From an uncultured Rhodospirillaceae bacterium (GTDB lineage Bacteria; Pseudomonadota; Alphaproteobacteria; RF32; CAG-239): a stretch of DNA of 15,549 bases. Location: contig OMQI01000015.1 in the NCBI GenBank assembly GCA_900313185.1, forward strand, positions 1 through 15,549. Direction: 5' to 3'. The notes beneath the pieces are model-generated. The model was not told the origin of the DNA, did no database searches, and saw nothing but the letters and a program-made list of their open reading frames with translations. The position numbers and the translations under genes were made by a program. Positions 7,450 through 13,932 of the stretch are shown here, piece after piece (the first letter of the stretch is position 1; each line of letters opens with the position of its first letter).

Positions 7450-7491
7450 CCAATTATTTACCAATTGCCGTTAGAATAACCGAATAATTGG
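7450..7491 (+). promoter_or_regulatory. Inverted repeat in the leader of the HAD-like gene
   Basis: CCAATTAT (7450-7457) is the exact complement of ATAATTGG (7484-7491). Between the arms a short inner hairpin (GTTA, GAA, TAAC) is possible. Immediately downstream is GGAGTCCG, which contains a GANTC methylation site (7494-7498) and the only purine-rich candidate for a ribosome-binding site, 15 nt from the ATG. It could be a regulatory leader or an operator; I see no convincing -35/-10 pair nearby. Confidence 0.3.
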
Positions 7492-7511
7492 GGGAGTCCG
7501 GTTAGTTTAAT

Positions 7512-8342
7512 ATGAGTCAGAAACTGAAATATATATCGAGAATAAAAGATGAATTTGACAGTGTTATTTGCGGTGTCAATGGCGTTTTTATGTTTGGAAA
7601 CATGGTTGATGCCGAAAGTTTACAAACACTAATTAAATTTTATCAAAGCGGTAAAAAAATAGCGCTGGCATCAAATTCGTCTTTACGAGTTAAAGAGTTG
7701 TACTACCTATTGAAGCATAACGATGTCCCTATGAATATTTTTTATGCAATGATTACGGCCGGAGAAATCGCACACTTTTATTTGAAAAATAATCACGATT
7801 TAGGGCGTTCATATTATAACTTATCGGGTTTGGATTCCGGTATTGCACGTGGTTTGGGCTACGAAAAAGCCGATAGCATAGTTATGGCGGATTTTATTTT
7901 GGCGCAAACCGATTATGACGGTTTGGATGAAGCGACGGTTATGCCGGTTTTGGAACAGGCTTTGCACTTGAATCTACCTATGTTGTGTGTTGGAAATAAT
8001 ACGTCATTGGTTGGTTCTAAGGGAATCGTTTCCGGCGTGGGGGCCATTGCCGAGCGTTATGCGATAATGGGCGGAAAAAAAGTGATACCTTTTGGTAAAC
8101 CTGATGTGCGAATTGCTTCGTATTTGGTGGAAGGTATGCCGGGATTTTTAAAAGAAAGATGCTTGGTTATCGGAGATTGTATGTCTACCGATATGCGAAT
8201 GGCAAACAATTTCGGTGTAAAGAGTTTGTTATTGACCAACGGTGTTCACCAGATGGGAGGTAATATCGAACAGCAATTGGAAGACCTTTCGGGAAGCTAT
8301 GGTTTGAATATTGACTATTATGCGGAGGCTTTGCGATGGTAA
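7512..8342 (+). CDS. HAD-superfamily class IIA protein lacking the catalytic aspartate
   Basis: A 276-residue member of the HAD phosphatase superfamily, close in layout to the class IIA proteins of alphaproteobacteria (NagD-like). Motif II appears as LASNSS (52-57), with a cap domain at about 80-175. Motif III Lys196 lies in FGKPDVRIA, and motif IV GDCMSTD carries Asp222 and Asp227. Motif I, expected as a hydrophobic strand followed by DVxGV or DxDG, reads VICGVNGVF: residue 21, where the nucleophile should be, is Gly (codon GGT, one base from GAT). The other motifs are intact and the frame is open, so this looks like a maintained but catalytically altered protein. No strong ribosome-binding site is near the ATG. 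Its last seven bases overlap the next gene, implying co-translation. Confidence 0.85.
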   Translation: MSQKLKYISRIKDEFDSVICGVNGVFMFGNMVDAESLQTLIKFYQSGKKIALASNSSLRVKELYYLLKHNDVPMNIFYAMITAGEIAHFYLKNNHDLGRSYYNLSGLDSGIARGLGYEKADSIVMADFILAQTDYDGLDEATVMPVLEQALHLNLPMLCVGNNTSLVGSKGIVSGVGAIAERYAIMGGKKVIPFGKPDVRIASYLVEGMPGFLKERCLVIGDCMSTDMRMANNFGVKSLLLTNGVHQMGGNIEQQLEDLSGSYGLNIDYYAEALRW

Positions 8343-8869
8343 AGCACAATTTTAAACAATATTTGCCATTGATAATAAGCGTTTTAGCTATTATAGCGGT
8401 TGCCAGATGTCAGGTTGCGGAAACCACATGGCATCGTGCCGGCGGAATTATGGCCGAAAAGCGCAGTAATTACAAACCGCAAATTTCAGCAGAAGAATTG
8501 GATGAATTTATTAAAAGATGGCCGGAATTTAATGAGCTTGGTTTATTGGATAATATTGATTTATCAAAAGCAAAAGTGTCGGAAATTCTTAATTGGAAAA
8601 TGCGTCTGTGGTTTGTATATCGCCATTGGGATGCCGAAAGATTTTTTTATGTTCATTCTCGCTTAACCGAACTCTTAAAGGAAATGAAAGTTCGTAGTGA
8701 AGCAGAAAGTATTATAAAACATTTAAATAATCGCAAGGATGATTTGGCATTGCAGATGATTAATTTGCAAAAGAGACGCATAAAAGCACAAAAAATATCT
8801 CCTAATGAATTATTGTTGCTCTCTTCTCGTGAAAAAGAGCTGAACAGAATGTTTAAACAGTATCCGTAA
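8336..8869 (+). CDS. Membrane-anchored protein of unknown function
   Basis: A 177-residue protein with a short basic N-terminus, one hydrophobic segment at about 9-23, and a charged, mainly helical remainder with coiled-coil character in the last 80 residues (many Leu, Lys, Glu and Arg). The segment is followed by Cys25, but Arg precedes it, so it is not a normal lipobox. Most of the chain should face the periplasm on a signal anchor, unless the segment is a cleaved signal. The ATG at 8336 lies inside the end of the HAD-like gene (ATGGTAA overlap), so the two are co-transcribed and probably translationally coupled. No family recognised. The next gene, ccrM, begins after a 114-bp gap. Confidence 0.7.
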   Translation: MVKHNFKQYLPLIISVLAIIAVARCQVAETTWHRAGGIMAEKRSNYKPQISAEELDEFIKRWPEFNELGLLDNIDLSKAKVSEILNWKMRLWFVYRHWDAERFFYVHSRLTELLKEMKVRSEAESIIKHLNNRKDDLALQMINLQKRRIKAQKISPNELLLLSSREKELNRMFKQYP

Positions 8870-8983
8870 TTAAAGAAAGTTTCGATTATTACAGGTATGG
8901 TGTTGAGGCATATTTTTATTTAATTATTAATAAAATTATAACTTTATGACTTTATCTTGGTAGTAATGAATGGATGAAAAGGA

Positions 8984-10075
8984 ATGGATTTAAAAGAGGT
9001 TAAGGATACTGTTATTAATGCAGACAGTATAGAAGTAATGAATAGTCTGCCGGAAAATTCGGTAGACGTGATTTTTGCCGACCCGCCGTATAATATGCAG
9101 TTGGGCGAAATGTTGCTCAGGCCTGATAATTCGGTGGTGAACGGTGTTAATGAAGAGTGGGACAGTTTTGAAAGTTTATCCGCTTATGATGATTATACGC
9201 AAAAATGGTTATCGGCAGCGAAACGTATTTTGAAAGAAGACGGCAGTATATGGGTAATCGGCTCTTATCACAATATTTTCAGAGTTGGTTATATTTTGCA
9301 AAATCTCGGTTTTTGGATTTTAAATGATGTAGTGTGGAATAAAACAAATCCGATGCCTAATTTCAAGGGTACACGTTTTACCAATGCGCATGAAACAATG
9401 ATTTGGGCAGTGAAAAATCCGAAAGCCAAATATACTTTCAATTATGAGGCAATGAAGGCGTTAAATGATGATACGCAGATGCGCAGTATTTGGGAAATCC
9501 CGATTTGTACGGGTAAAGAGCGTTTGAAAAATGAAAACGGTGAAAAATTGCATCCGACACAAAAACCGGAAGCCTTGTTATATAGGGTTTTGCTTGCCTC
9601 GACTAAAGTCGGTGATGTGGTGTTGGATCCGTTTTTCGGTACCGGAACAACCGGAGCGGTTGCTAAGAAAATGGGTCGTCATTTTATAGGTATTGAGCGT
9701 GATGCAAGTTATGTTGAAGGGGCTAAGAAAAGAATAGCCCAAATCGAGCCGATGTCTGCCGAAGCCTCCGAGTTTACGGTAAAGAAAAAGATGCCGCGCA
9801 TTCCTTTCGGTAGTGTGTTGGAATGTGGAATGTTGCAGCCGGGAGATATGTTAAGTGATGCCAAAGGCAAACATTTTGCGGTGATTCGTTCCGATGGTTC
9901 GGTAAAGGGTGAGAAAAGTGAAGGTTCTATTCACCAAGTGGGAGCTGCCGCACAAAATGCCGCTGCTTGTAACGGTTGGGAATATTGGTATTTTAAGGAT
10001 AAGAACAGCGGAAATATGGTTTGTATAGATGAACTTCGTCGGCAAATCAGAAATAAAGTTTACGGAGATTTATAA
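8984..10075 (+). CDS. ccrM: Cell-cycle adenine-N6 DNA methyltransferase CcrM (GANTC)
   Basis: Methylates the adenine of GANTC using S-adenosylmethionine. In Alphaproteobacteria this happens after replication and sets the methylation state read by GcrA. The 363-residue length matches CcrM of Caulobacter. The catalytic DPPYNMQL motif (33-40) comes before the SAM-binding FGTGTT motif (218-223), the beta-class order. The region from about 270 to 360, with GSIHQVGAAAQNAAACNGW, is the C-terminal extension that distinguishes CcrM from restriction methyltransferases and contributes to DNA binding. The start is fixed: a stop at 8975-8977 closes the frame upstream and 8984 is the first ATG. The AAAAGGA purine tract directly abuts that ATG, an unusually short spacing. 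The first Ppx/GppA gene begins three bases after the stop, so ccrM probably heads an operon. Confidence 0.95.
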   Translation: MDLKEVKDTVINADSIEVMNSLPENSVDVIFADPPYNMQLGEMLLRPDNSVVNGVNEEWDSFESLSAYDDYTQKWLSAAKRILKEDGSIWVIGSYHNIFRVGYILQNLGFWILNDVVWNKTNPMPNFKGTRFTNAHETMIWAVKNPKAKYTFNYEAMKALNDDTQMRSIWEIPICTGKERLKNENGEKLHPTQKPEALLYRVLLASTKVGDVVLDPFFGTGTTGAVAKKMGRHFIGIERDASYVEGAKKRIAQIEPMSAEASEFTVKKKMPRIPFGSVLECGMLQPGDMLSDAKGKHFAVIRSDGSVKGEKSEGSIHQVGAAAQNAAACNGWEYWYFKDKNSGNMVCIDELRRQIRNKVYGDL

Positions 10076-10078
10076 AAG

Positions 10079-11197
10079 GTGGAGGGGAAAAGGTCTGTAA
10101 AAAAGATGCCGAAATGGCGGGGAAATTCCGAAATCAAAGGCAGTCAGAATCAAAATAACGGATATTTTGCTGCGATTGATTTGGGAACGAATTCCTGTCG
10201 TTTGGTAATAGCCGAGCCTACCCCGAGTTCTTTTCATGTAGTGGAAACTTTTTCTCGAGTGACCCGTTTGGGCGAAGGAATAATTAACGATAATATGCTT
10301 TCTAAAACAGCTATTCGTCGTACAATATCAGCCTTAAAAGTTTGCCGAGGGATAATAGATGAGTATTCGCCGATGGTGCGAATGCGTTTTGTGGCAACAG
10401 CGGCGTGTCGCAGAGCATTGAATTGCAAGGAATTTGAGCAGGCAGTTGCCCGAGATACCGGTTTAAATGTCGAAGTTATTTCTTCTAAAGAAGAAGCCAG
10501 ATTGGCAGTTGTCGGCTGTATGCCGTTATTAAACCGTATGATTAAAAGAGCTTTGGTATTTGATATCGGCGGTGGTTCCACTGAGATTTCATTGGCCAGA
10601 ATTACCGACAGCGGAAGAACTTTTATTGAAGGTTTTGTGTCGTTGCCATACGGAGTGGTTACCGTATCGGAAGCTTTTCCCGGTAAAGATATGACGAATC
10701 TTGCTTATAATACGATTGTAGAAAGAACCCAGAAGATTTTGCAAGAATTTGAAGATAAATACAATATCAGCGAAGCTGTGCGCAAGCAGGAAATTCAAAT
10801 AATCGGAACTTCGGGAACGGTGACGGTTTTGGGGGCGGTGCATTTGAACCTGCCTCGCTATAACAGAGCTGCCGTTGACGGATTGGCAATGTCCGGCGAT
10901 GAAGTAAATAAAGTTATATCAAAAATCAAAAAACTGGGATATGAAGGCAGATGCCGTCATTCGTGTATAGGTAAACAAAAAGCCGATTTAACCATAGCCG
11001 GTTGCACGATTATAGAGGCGCTTACCACTTTTTGGCCGGTTTCAGAAATAACCATTGCCGACAGGGGTATCAGAGAGGGTATTTTACTTGATATGATGCA
11101 CCATCAGAAAAATAATTATTTCCACAAAGATGGAAAATATCGTCGTATGTTCAGGAAAGGAAAAAAGTATGGCGAACGGAAATCTGGCAGCCATTGA
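10079..11197 (+). CDS. Ppx/GppA family phosphatase, canonical copy (GTG start)
   Basis: Actin-fold hydrolase of the exopolyphosphatase / pppGpp 5'-phosphohydrolase family, which removes the terminal phosphate of polyphosphate or converts pppGpp to ppGpp. The nucleotide-binding motifs are complete: AIDLGTNSCRL (Asp34), ATAACRR, a KEEARLA segment, DIGGGSTE (162-169), GTSGT (243-247), and DRGIREGIL from residue 328. The C-terminal HD-like domain of long Ppx enzymes is absent, so this is the short form. The start is either GTG 10079, three bases after ccrM, with GGAG 11 bases upstream, or ATG 10106. GTG gives a basic 28-residue lead before the domain. The gene overlaps the next by 29 bp. Which substrate it prefers cannot be read from sequence. 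Confidence 0.9.
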   Translation: MEGKRSVKKMPKWRGNSEIKGSQNQNNGYFAAIDLGTNSCRLVIAEPTPSSFHVVETFSRVTRLGEGIINDNMLSKTAIRRTISALKVCRGIIDEYSPMVRMRFVATAACRRALNCKEFEQAVARDTGLNVEVISSKEEARLAVVGCMPLLNRMIKRALVFDIGGGSTEISLARITDSGRTFIEGFVSLPYGVVTVSEAFPGKDMTNLAYNTIVERTQKILQEFEDKYNISEAVRKQEIQIIGTSGTVTVLGAVHLNLPRYNRAAVDGLAMSGDEVNKVISKIKKLGYEGRCRHSCIGKQKADLTIAGCTIIEALTTFWPVSEITIADRGIREGILLDMMHHQKNNYFHKDGKYRRMFRKGKKYGERKSGSH

Positions 11198-12110
11198 TTT
11201 AGGCACAAATTCTTGCCGTTTAATGATTACAAATCAAAAGGGATTTGTTATTTTTAGAAAAACCGGAACCACTAAACTCGGAGAAGGTCTGCACGCAAGC
11301 GGAAAGTTCACTGATGCGGCGATAGAACGTGGATTAAAGTGTTTGGCCGAGTATGCCGATATAATGAAGGAATACGGCGTAATAGAGTATAAGGCCATTG
11401 CAACGGCGTCATGCCGAATGGCAAAAAACGGGGAAGAGTTCGTTAAGGCGGTGGAAGAACTTTGCGGAATTCGTCTAGATATAATAGATGCCAAAGAAGA
11501 AGCTTTACTGAACGTAAAAGGAGCCAGACTTAATGCCGATGCCAATGCGGAATATGTGGTAGTTTATGATTTGGGCGGAGGTTCTACCGAAATAACGCTT
11601 GCCACCAATAAAGACAATCCCGAAATAGTTTATACCGTTTCAATACCGTGGGGAGCACGGAATGCCACGGAGGCATTTAATTTGTTAGAGTATGATGAAG
11701 AAAATGCATCTAAATTGGCTGATGAAGTGAGAAAATACACAAGAGATTTTCTGCAAAAATCAAATTTGGAAAAATACCGTGAAAAGTGCGAGTTTTTGGC
11801 GACATCAAGCACGCCTTTGCGCTTGGTAAGTATGTCGCATGAATTGGGAGAATATAATCGCTACAATGCGGACGGAGTATCCGAAACCATTGAGCAACTT
11901 GATAAACAAATTGCAAAAATTCAAAGAATGGATTTTACGCAAATGGCCGAAAGTTCTTATATAGGTGAAAACAGAGCGGCGATTTTTCAGGCAGCATGTG
12001 TGATTTTCAAAACCATATACGATGAACTGCAAATTAAAGTTTTGAAAGCGTCGCTTAAAGGGGCGCAAGAGGCAATGATTAATGATTTGGTGAAAAAATG
12101 GCAAATTTAA
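11169..12110 (+). CDS. Second, divergent Ppx/GppA family protein
   Basis: A 313-residue paralogue of the preceding gene product. The first half keeps the family features: AIDLGTNSCRL (Asp10), TTKLGEGL, ATASCR, DAKEEALL and DLGGGSTE (134-141). The second half has drifted. The phosphate-binding GTSGT motif is ATSST (211-215), the cysteine-containing loop after the IG motif has changed, and the usual DRGxREG near the C-terminus reads LKASLKGAQEAM. It may have altered specificity or act as a binding or regulatory partner of the first copy. The start at 11169 is preceded by AAAGG eight bases away; an earlier in-frame ATG at 11130 would lie deeper in the previous gene and lacks a comparable site. 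It overlaps that gene by 29 bp and rlmE by 13 bp, so the three are translationally linked. Confidence 0.85.
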   Translation: MANGNLAAIDLGTNSCRLMITNQKGFVIFRKTGTTKLGEGLHASGKFTDAAIERGLKCLAEYADIMKEYGVIEYKAIATASCRMAKNGEEFVKAVEELCGIRLDIIDAKEEALLNVKGARLNADANAEYVVVYDLGGGSTEITLATNKDNPEIVYTVSIPWGARNATEAFNLLEYDEENASKLADEVRKYTRDFLQKSNLEKYREKCEFLATSSTPLRLVSMSHELGEYNRYNADGVSETIEQLDKQIAKIQRMDFTQMAESSYIGENRAAIFQAACVIFKTIYDELQIKVLKASLKGAQEAMINDLVKKWQI

Positions 12111-12787
12111 CGAAATCAGCGAAACAGGTTCGCGGGCGCAAAATGTTGGCGGTTAAGGTGAAAAATGCCAAGTATAATACCGTTTCTTCAAACCGTTGGT
12201 TGCAACGTCAATTGAACGACCCGTATGTGGCGGAAGCACAAAGATTAAAATATCGTTCAAGAGCGGCATTTAAGCTCATTCAATTAGATGAAAAGTTTCA
12301 TTTTTTGGGACGTGGCAAACGCATTGTTGATTTAGGTTGTGCGCCGGGAGGCTGGACACAAATTGCCGCTATGCGTAACAAAGGCAGCGGTGAAATTATC
12401 GGTATGGATTTGTTGCCGACCGAACCGATAGAAGGAGCTGTTTTATTGCAACAAGATTTTACGAGTGTCGACGCTCCGGATAGAATTAAGTCTTTATTGC
12501 ACGGCCCAGCTGATGTGGTGATGAGCGATATGGCGGCCAATACCACCGGAGTGCAAAATATTGATCATTTGCGCACGATTGCTTTAGTGGAAGCAGCTTA
12601 TGAATTTGCCAAAGAAATTTTGGCGGAAGGCGGAATTTTTATTGCTAAAGTTTTTCAAGGCGGAACCGAGGGCGAATTGCTGAATGATATGAAAAAGCAT
12701 TTTAGCAAAGTAGTGCACCATAAGCCTGATGCCAGCCGTCAGGATTCGGTGGAAACTTATGTGGTGGCAATCGGCTTTAAGGGATAG
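12098..12787 (+). CDS. rlmE: 23S rRNA (uridine-2'-O) methyltransferase RlmE (FtsJ/RrmJ)
   Basis: Methylates the 2'-OH of U2552 (E. coli numbering) in the A-loop of 23S rRNA, a late step of 50S assembly. The SAM-binding motif is VDLGCAPGGW (77-86). The catalytic K-D-K-E set is in place: Lys59 in RSRAAFKL, Asp144 in SDMAANTTG, Lys184 in IAKVFQGG and Glu219 in SVETY. The length of 229 is slightly above the E. coli enzyme because of a basic N-terminal extension of about 25 residues, common in alphaproteobacterial forms. The ATG at 12098 overlaps the previous gene by 13 bp and is preceded by GGTGA. A Ppx/GppA gene next to rlmE is a familiar alphaproteobacterial neighbourhood. It is the last gene of the ccrM run. 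Confidence 0.95.
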   Translation: MANLTKSAKQVRGRKMLAVKVKNAKYNTVSSNRWLQRQLNDPYVAEAQRLKYRSRAAFKLIQLDEKFHFLGRGKRIVDLGCAPGGWTQIAAMRNKGSGEIIGMDLLPTEPIEGAVLLQQDFTSVDAPDRIKSLLHGPADVVMSDMAANTTGVQNIDHLRTIALVEAAYEFAKEILAEGGIFIAKVFQGGTEGELLNDMKKHFSKVVHHKPDASRQDSVETYVVAIGFKG

Positions 12788-12820
12788 AATAGGCGGTGGC
12801 TTATAAATTATCAAAACAGC

Positions 12821-12848
12821 TTGCAATTTAACATAATTCATTTAATAT
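12821..12848 (+). promoter_or_regulatory. Predicted promoter of the structured RNA
   Basis: TTGCAA (12821-12826) and TAATAT (12843-12848) are separated by 16 bp. A start seven or eight bases after the -10 falls at 12855-12856, exactly where the first hairpin of the RNA begins. Confidence 0.55.
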
Positions 12849-12855
12849 GTTTTTT

Positions 12856-13000
12856 GCAGATGAGAGGTCGTCTGCGGAGTGTCGTAGCTCCTCACATTAA
12901 ATAACTCCTCTAATGGGGAGCTTGCTGAATATGTTGAATAGGCAAGACTGTATGTGACAGTTACGAACTCCCCACCTTGAAGAGATTTAAGGTGGTTTTT
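12856..13000 (+). ncRNA. Predicted compact structured RNA, family unknown
   Basis: About 145 nt with no coding potential that I can see. It folds by eye into three abutting helices. Hairpin 1: 12856-12863 with 12868-12875, eight pairs and a GAGG loop. Helix 2: GGAGT-g-TCGTAGCT (12876-12889) with AGTTACGAACTCC (12959-12971), 13 pairs with one bulged G, continuing after a small internal loop as TCACAT (12892-12897) with ATGTGA (12952-12957). Helix 2 encloses two side hairpins, CTCC/GGAG (12905-12920) and CTTGC/GCAAG (12921-12946). Hairpin 3 is the terminator at 12972. No unpaired base separates the three helices. A predicted promoter places the start at the first paired base. It could be a free sRNA or a leader that controls the small HTH gene at 13032 by termination. 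I found no tmRNA, SRP or RNase P signature. Confidence 0.65.
12972..13000 (+). terminator. Intrinsic terminator of the structured RNA
   Basis: CCACCTTGAA (12972-12981) pairs with TTTAAGGTGG (12986-12995), ten pairs including one G-U, closed by a GAGA tetraloop of the GNRA type and followed by TTTTT. It lies 32 bp before the HTH gene. GGGGAG at 12915-12920 is complementary to CTCCCC at 12968-12973, so an alternative pairing could disturb this stem. Confidence 0.9.
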
Positions 13001-13031
13001 GTTTGATTAACAAAATAAGGAGTTTGAAGCT

Positions 13032-13256
13032 ATGGTAAAAAGTTATTTATTTGATAAGCAAACCAAATTGGAAATAGGGCAGGAATTGTGGCGATTACGT
13101 TACGACAAACGGCTTTATTTAACCAATGTATCGGTAAAAACCAAAATTCCGTGCAGAATTATTGAAGGTATGGAACTGGGAAAGTTTATGCAATACGGTT
13201 CTTTACGTAAGCTTTTGGATTTTTACGGAAAAAAGGTTAAAGTTATTCTAGATTGA
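13032..13256 (+). CDS. Small helix-turn-helix protein, XRE/Cro-like
   Basis: A 74-residue protein whose middle part reads like a lambda-repressor-type helix-turn-helix: IGQELWRLRYDKRLYLTNVS, then KTKIPCRIIEGMELGKF and LRKLLDFYGKKVKVIL. The pattern of an E-L-x-x-L-R first helix, a V-S-x-K-T-K-I turn and an I-E-G-x-E-x-G-K third helix fits XRE-family domains. It has no second domain, so it could be a small DNA-binding regulator. AAGGAG nine bases before the ATG supports the start. It lies directly downstream of the structured RNA and its terminator, and may be read through from it. It converges on the HdeD-like gene. Confidence 0.75.
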   Translation: MVKSYLFDKQTKLEIGQELWRLRYDKRLYLTNVSVKTKIPCRIIEGMELGKFMQYGSLRKLLDFYGKKVKVILD

Positions 13257-13264
13257 TAAGAAAT

Positions 13265-13285
13265 AAGCCGGAATGAATCCGGCTT
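13265..13285. terminator. Hairpin between two convergent genes
   Basis: AAGCCGGA (13265-13272) pairs with TCCGGCTT (13278-13285), eight perfect pairs with loop ATGAA. A broken T run follows on both strands (TAGTTTTATT on plus; TATTTCTT on minus), so it probably ends transcription of both the HTH gene and the HdeD-like gene. The loop region contains a GAATC (GANTC) site. Confidence 0.75.
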
Positions 13286-13290
13286 TAGTT

Positions 13291-13824
13291 TTATTCTTTT
13301 TGACCGCTTAACTGGCAATAATGTCTGAAATAAAAGTATTCGGCAATACTGATGATGCCGTAAGCAATAACATAAGTTCCCACGGTTAAGACTAAAGCCC
13401 AGTCGCCGAAGGCTTGTGAAGTTAAAATGAAATATGCCAAAATAACTCCGATAATACCGCTGGTAAGAGTCCAACCCCACGGCATACCGAGTTTACGGAT
13501 TTCCAAACTGCCGGAAATTTGAATGGCGCCGGAAGCCAGAATCCATAAAGCGAAGAATATTGGCAAGGTTTCTACCGTTAATCCGAGATTAGTCATAAAG
13601 ATTAATCCGATAAAAATATCAAATAATCCCACGACCATATACCACCCCGAGTATTGACTTAAGGAAAAAGTAACGTATCCGCACCCGAGTAAAAATAATA
13701 TCAAACCTAAATAGAAAGCCATAGCCAAAAGCGAGGCCATCGGGTTTACCCAAATCAAAATTCCCAAAAACAACATTATTAAACCGGCAATTAAGTGCCA
13801 TATACTGCATCTTTTATCTTGCAT
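13291..13824 (-). CDS. HdeD/DUF308 family inner-membrane protein
   Basis: A 177-residue protein with six predicted membrane helices, arranged as three pairs as in the HdeD (DUF308) family: WHLIAGLIMLFLGILIWV near the start, then hydrophobic segments around residues 28-50, 56-76, 82-100, 110-130 and 138-160. HdeD in E. coli is linked to acid resistance at high cell density; the molecular function of the family is not settled. I chose the ATG at 13824 (MQDKR) because AAGGAG lies seven bases upstream. The ATG two codons earlier overlaps that site too closely, and the frame's first ATG at 13857 adds residues upstream of the likely transcription start. It is a single gene with its own promoter, converging on the HTH gene. 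Confidence 0.85.
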   Translation of the reverse strand: MQDKRCSIWHLIAGLIMLFLGILIWVNPMASLLAMAFYLGLILFLLGCGYVTFSLSQYSGWYMVVGLFDIFIGLIFMTNLGLTVETLPIFFALWILASGAIQISGSLEIRKLGMPWGWTLTSGIIGVILAYFILTSQAFGDWALVLTVGTYVIAYGIISIAEYFYFRHYCQLSGQKE

Positions 13825-13846
13825 AATCATTCTCCTTTTCCGAGAC

Positions 13847-13874
13847 GATATATGCACGATTTTTTATTTTGCAA
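13847..13874 (-). promoter_or_regulatory. Predicted promoter of the HdeD-like gene
   Basis: On the minus strand TTGCAA (13869-13874) and TATATC (13847-13852) are separated by 16 bp. Transcription would start near 13840, leaving about 16 nt before the ATG, just enough for the AAGGAG site. This supports the start at 13824. Confidence 0.45.
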
Positions 13875-13932
13875 GCCAAAGTGTTATAAAAAAGAGCACG
13901 GATTTGGAGCTAATCTTAATTGATTAAAGGCC

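Noticed and set aside
8903..8932. Possible ccrM promoter (TTGAGG with TATTAA or TTAATA).
   Set aside because: The boxes are weak and several registers fit equally in this AT-rich gap, so I did not list it as a feature.
11130..11168. Longer start for the second Ppx/GppA protein.
   Set aside because: It would add 13 unrelated residues and a larger overlap with the previous gene; AAAGG is well spaced for 11169.
12856..13000. Structured RNA as 6S RNA, a tmRNA piece or 4.5S SRP RNA.
   Set aside because: No central open bubble of 6S type, no tRNA-like T arm or tag reading frame, and no GGAAGCAGC-type SRP loop. Left as family unknown; a covariance-model search could still overturn this.
4250..13874. 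TTGCAA as a shared -35 box at three predicted promoters (rpoZ, the structured RNA, the HdeD-like gene).
   Set aside because: TTGCAA is one or two bases from the sigma-70 consensus and is frequent in AT-rich DNA; three cases do not show a distinct sigma factor.
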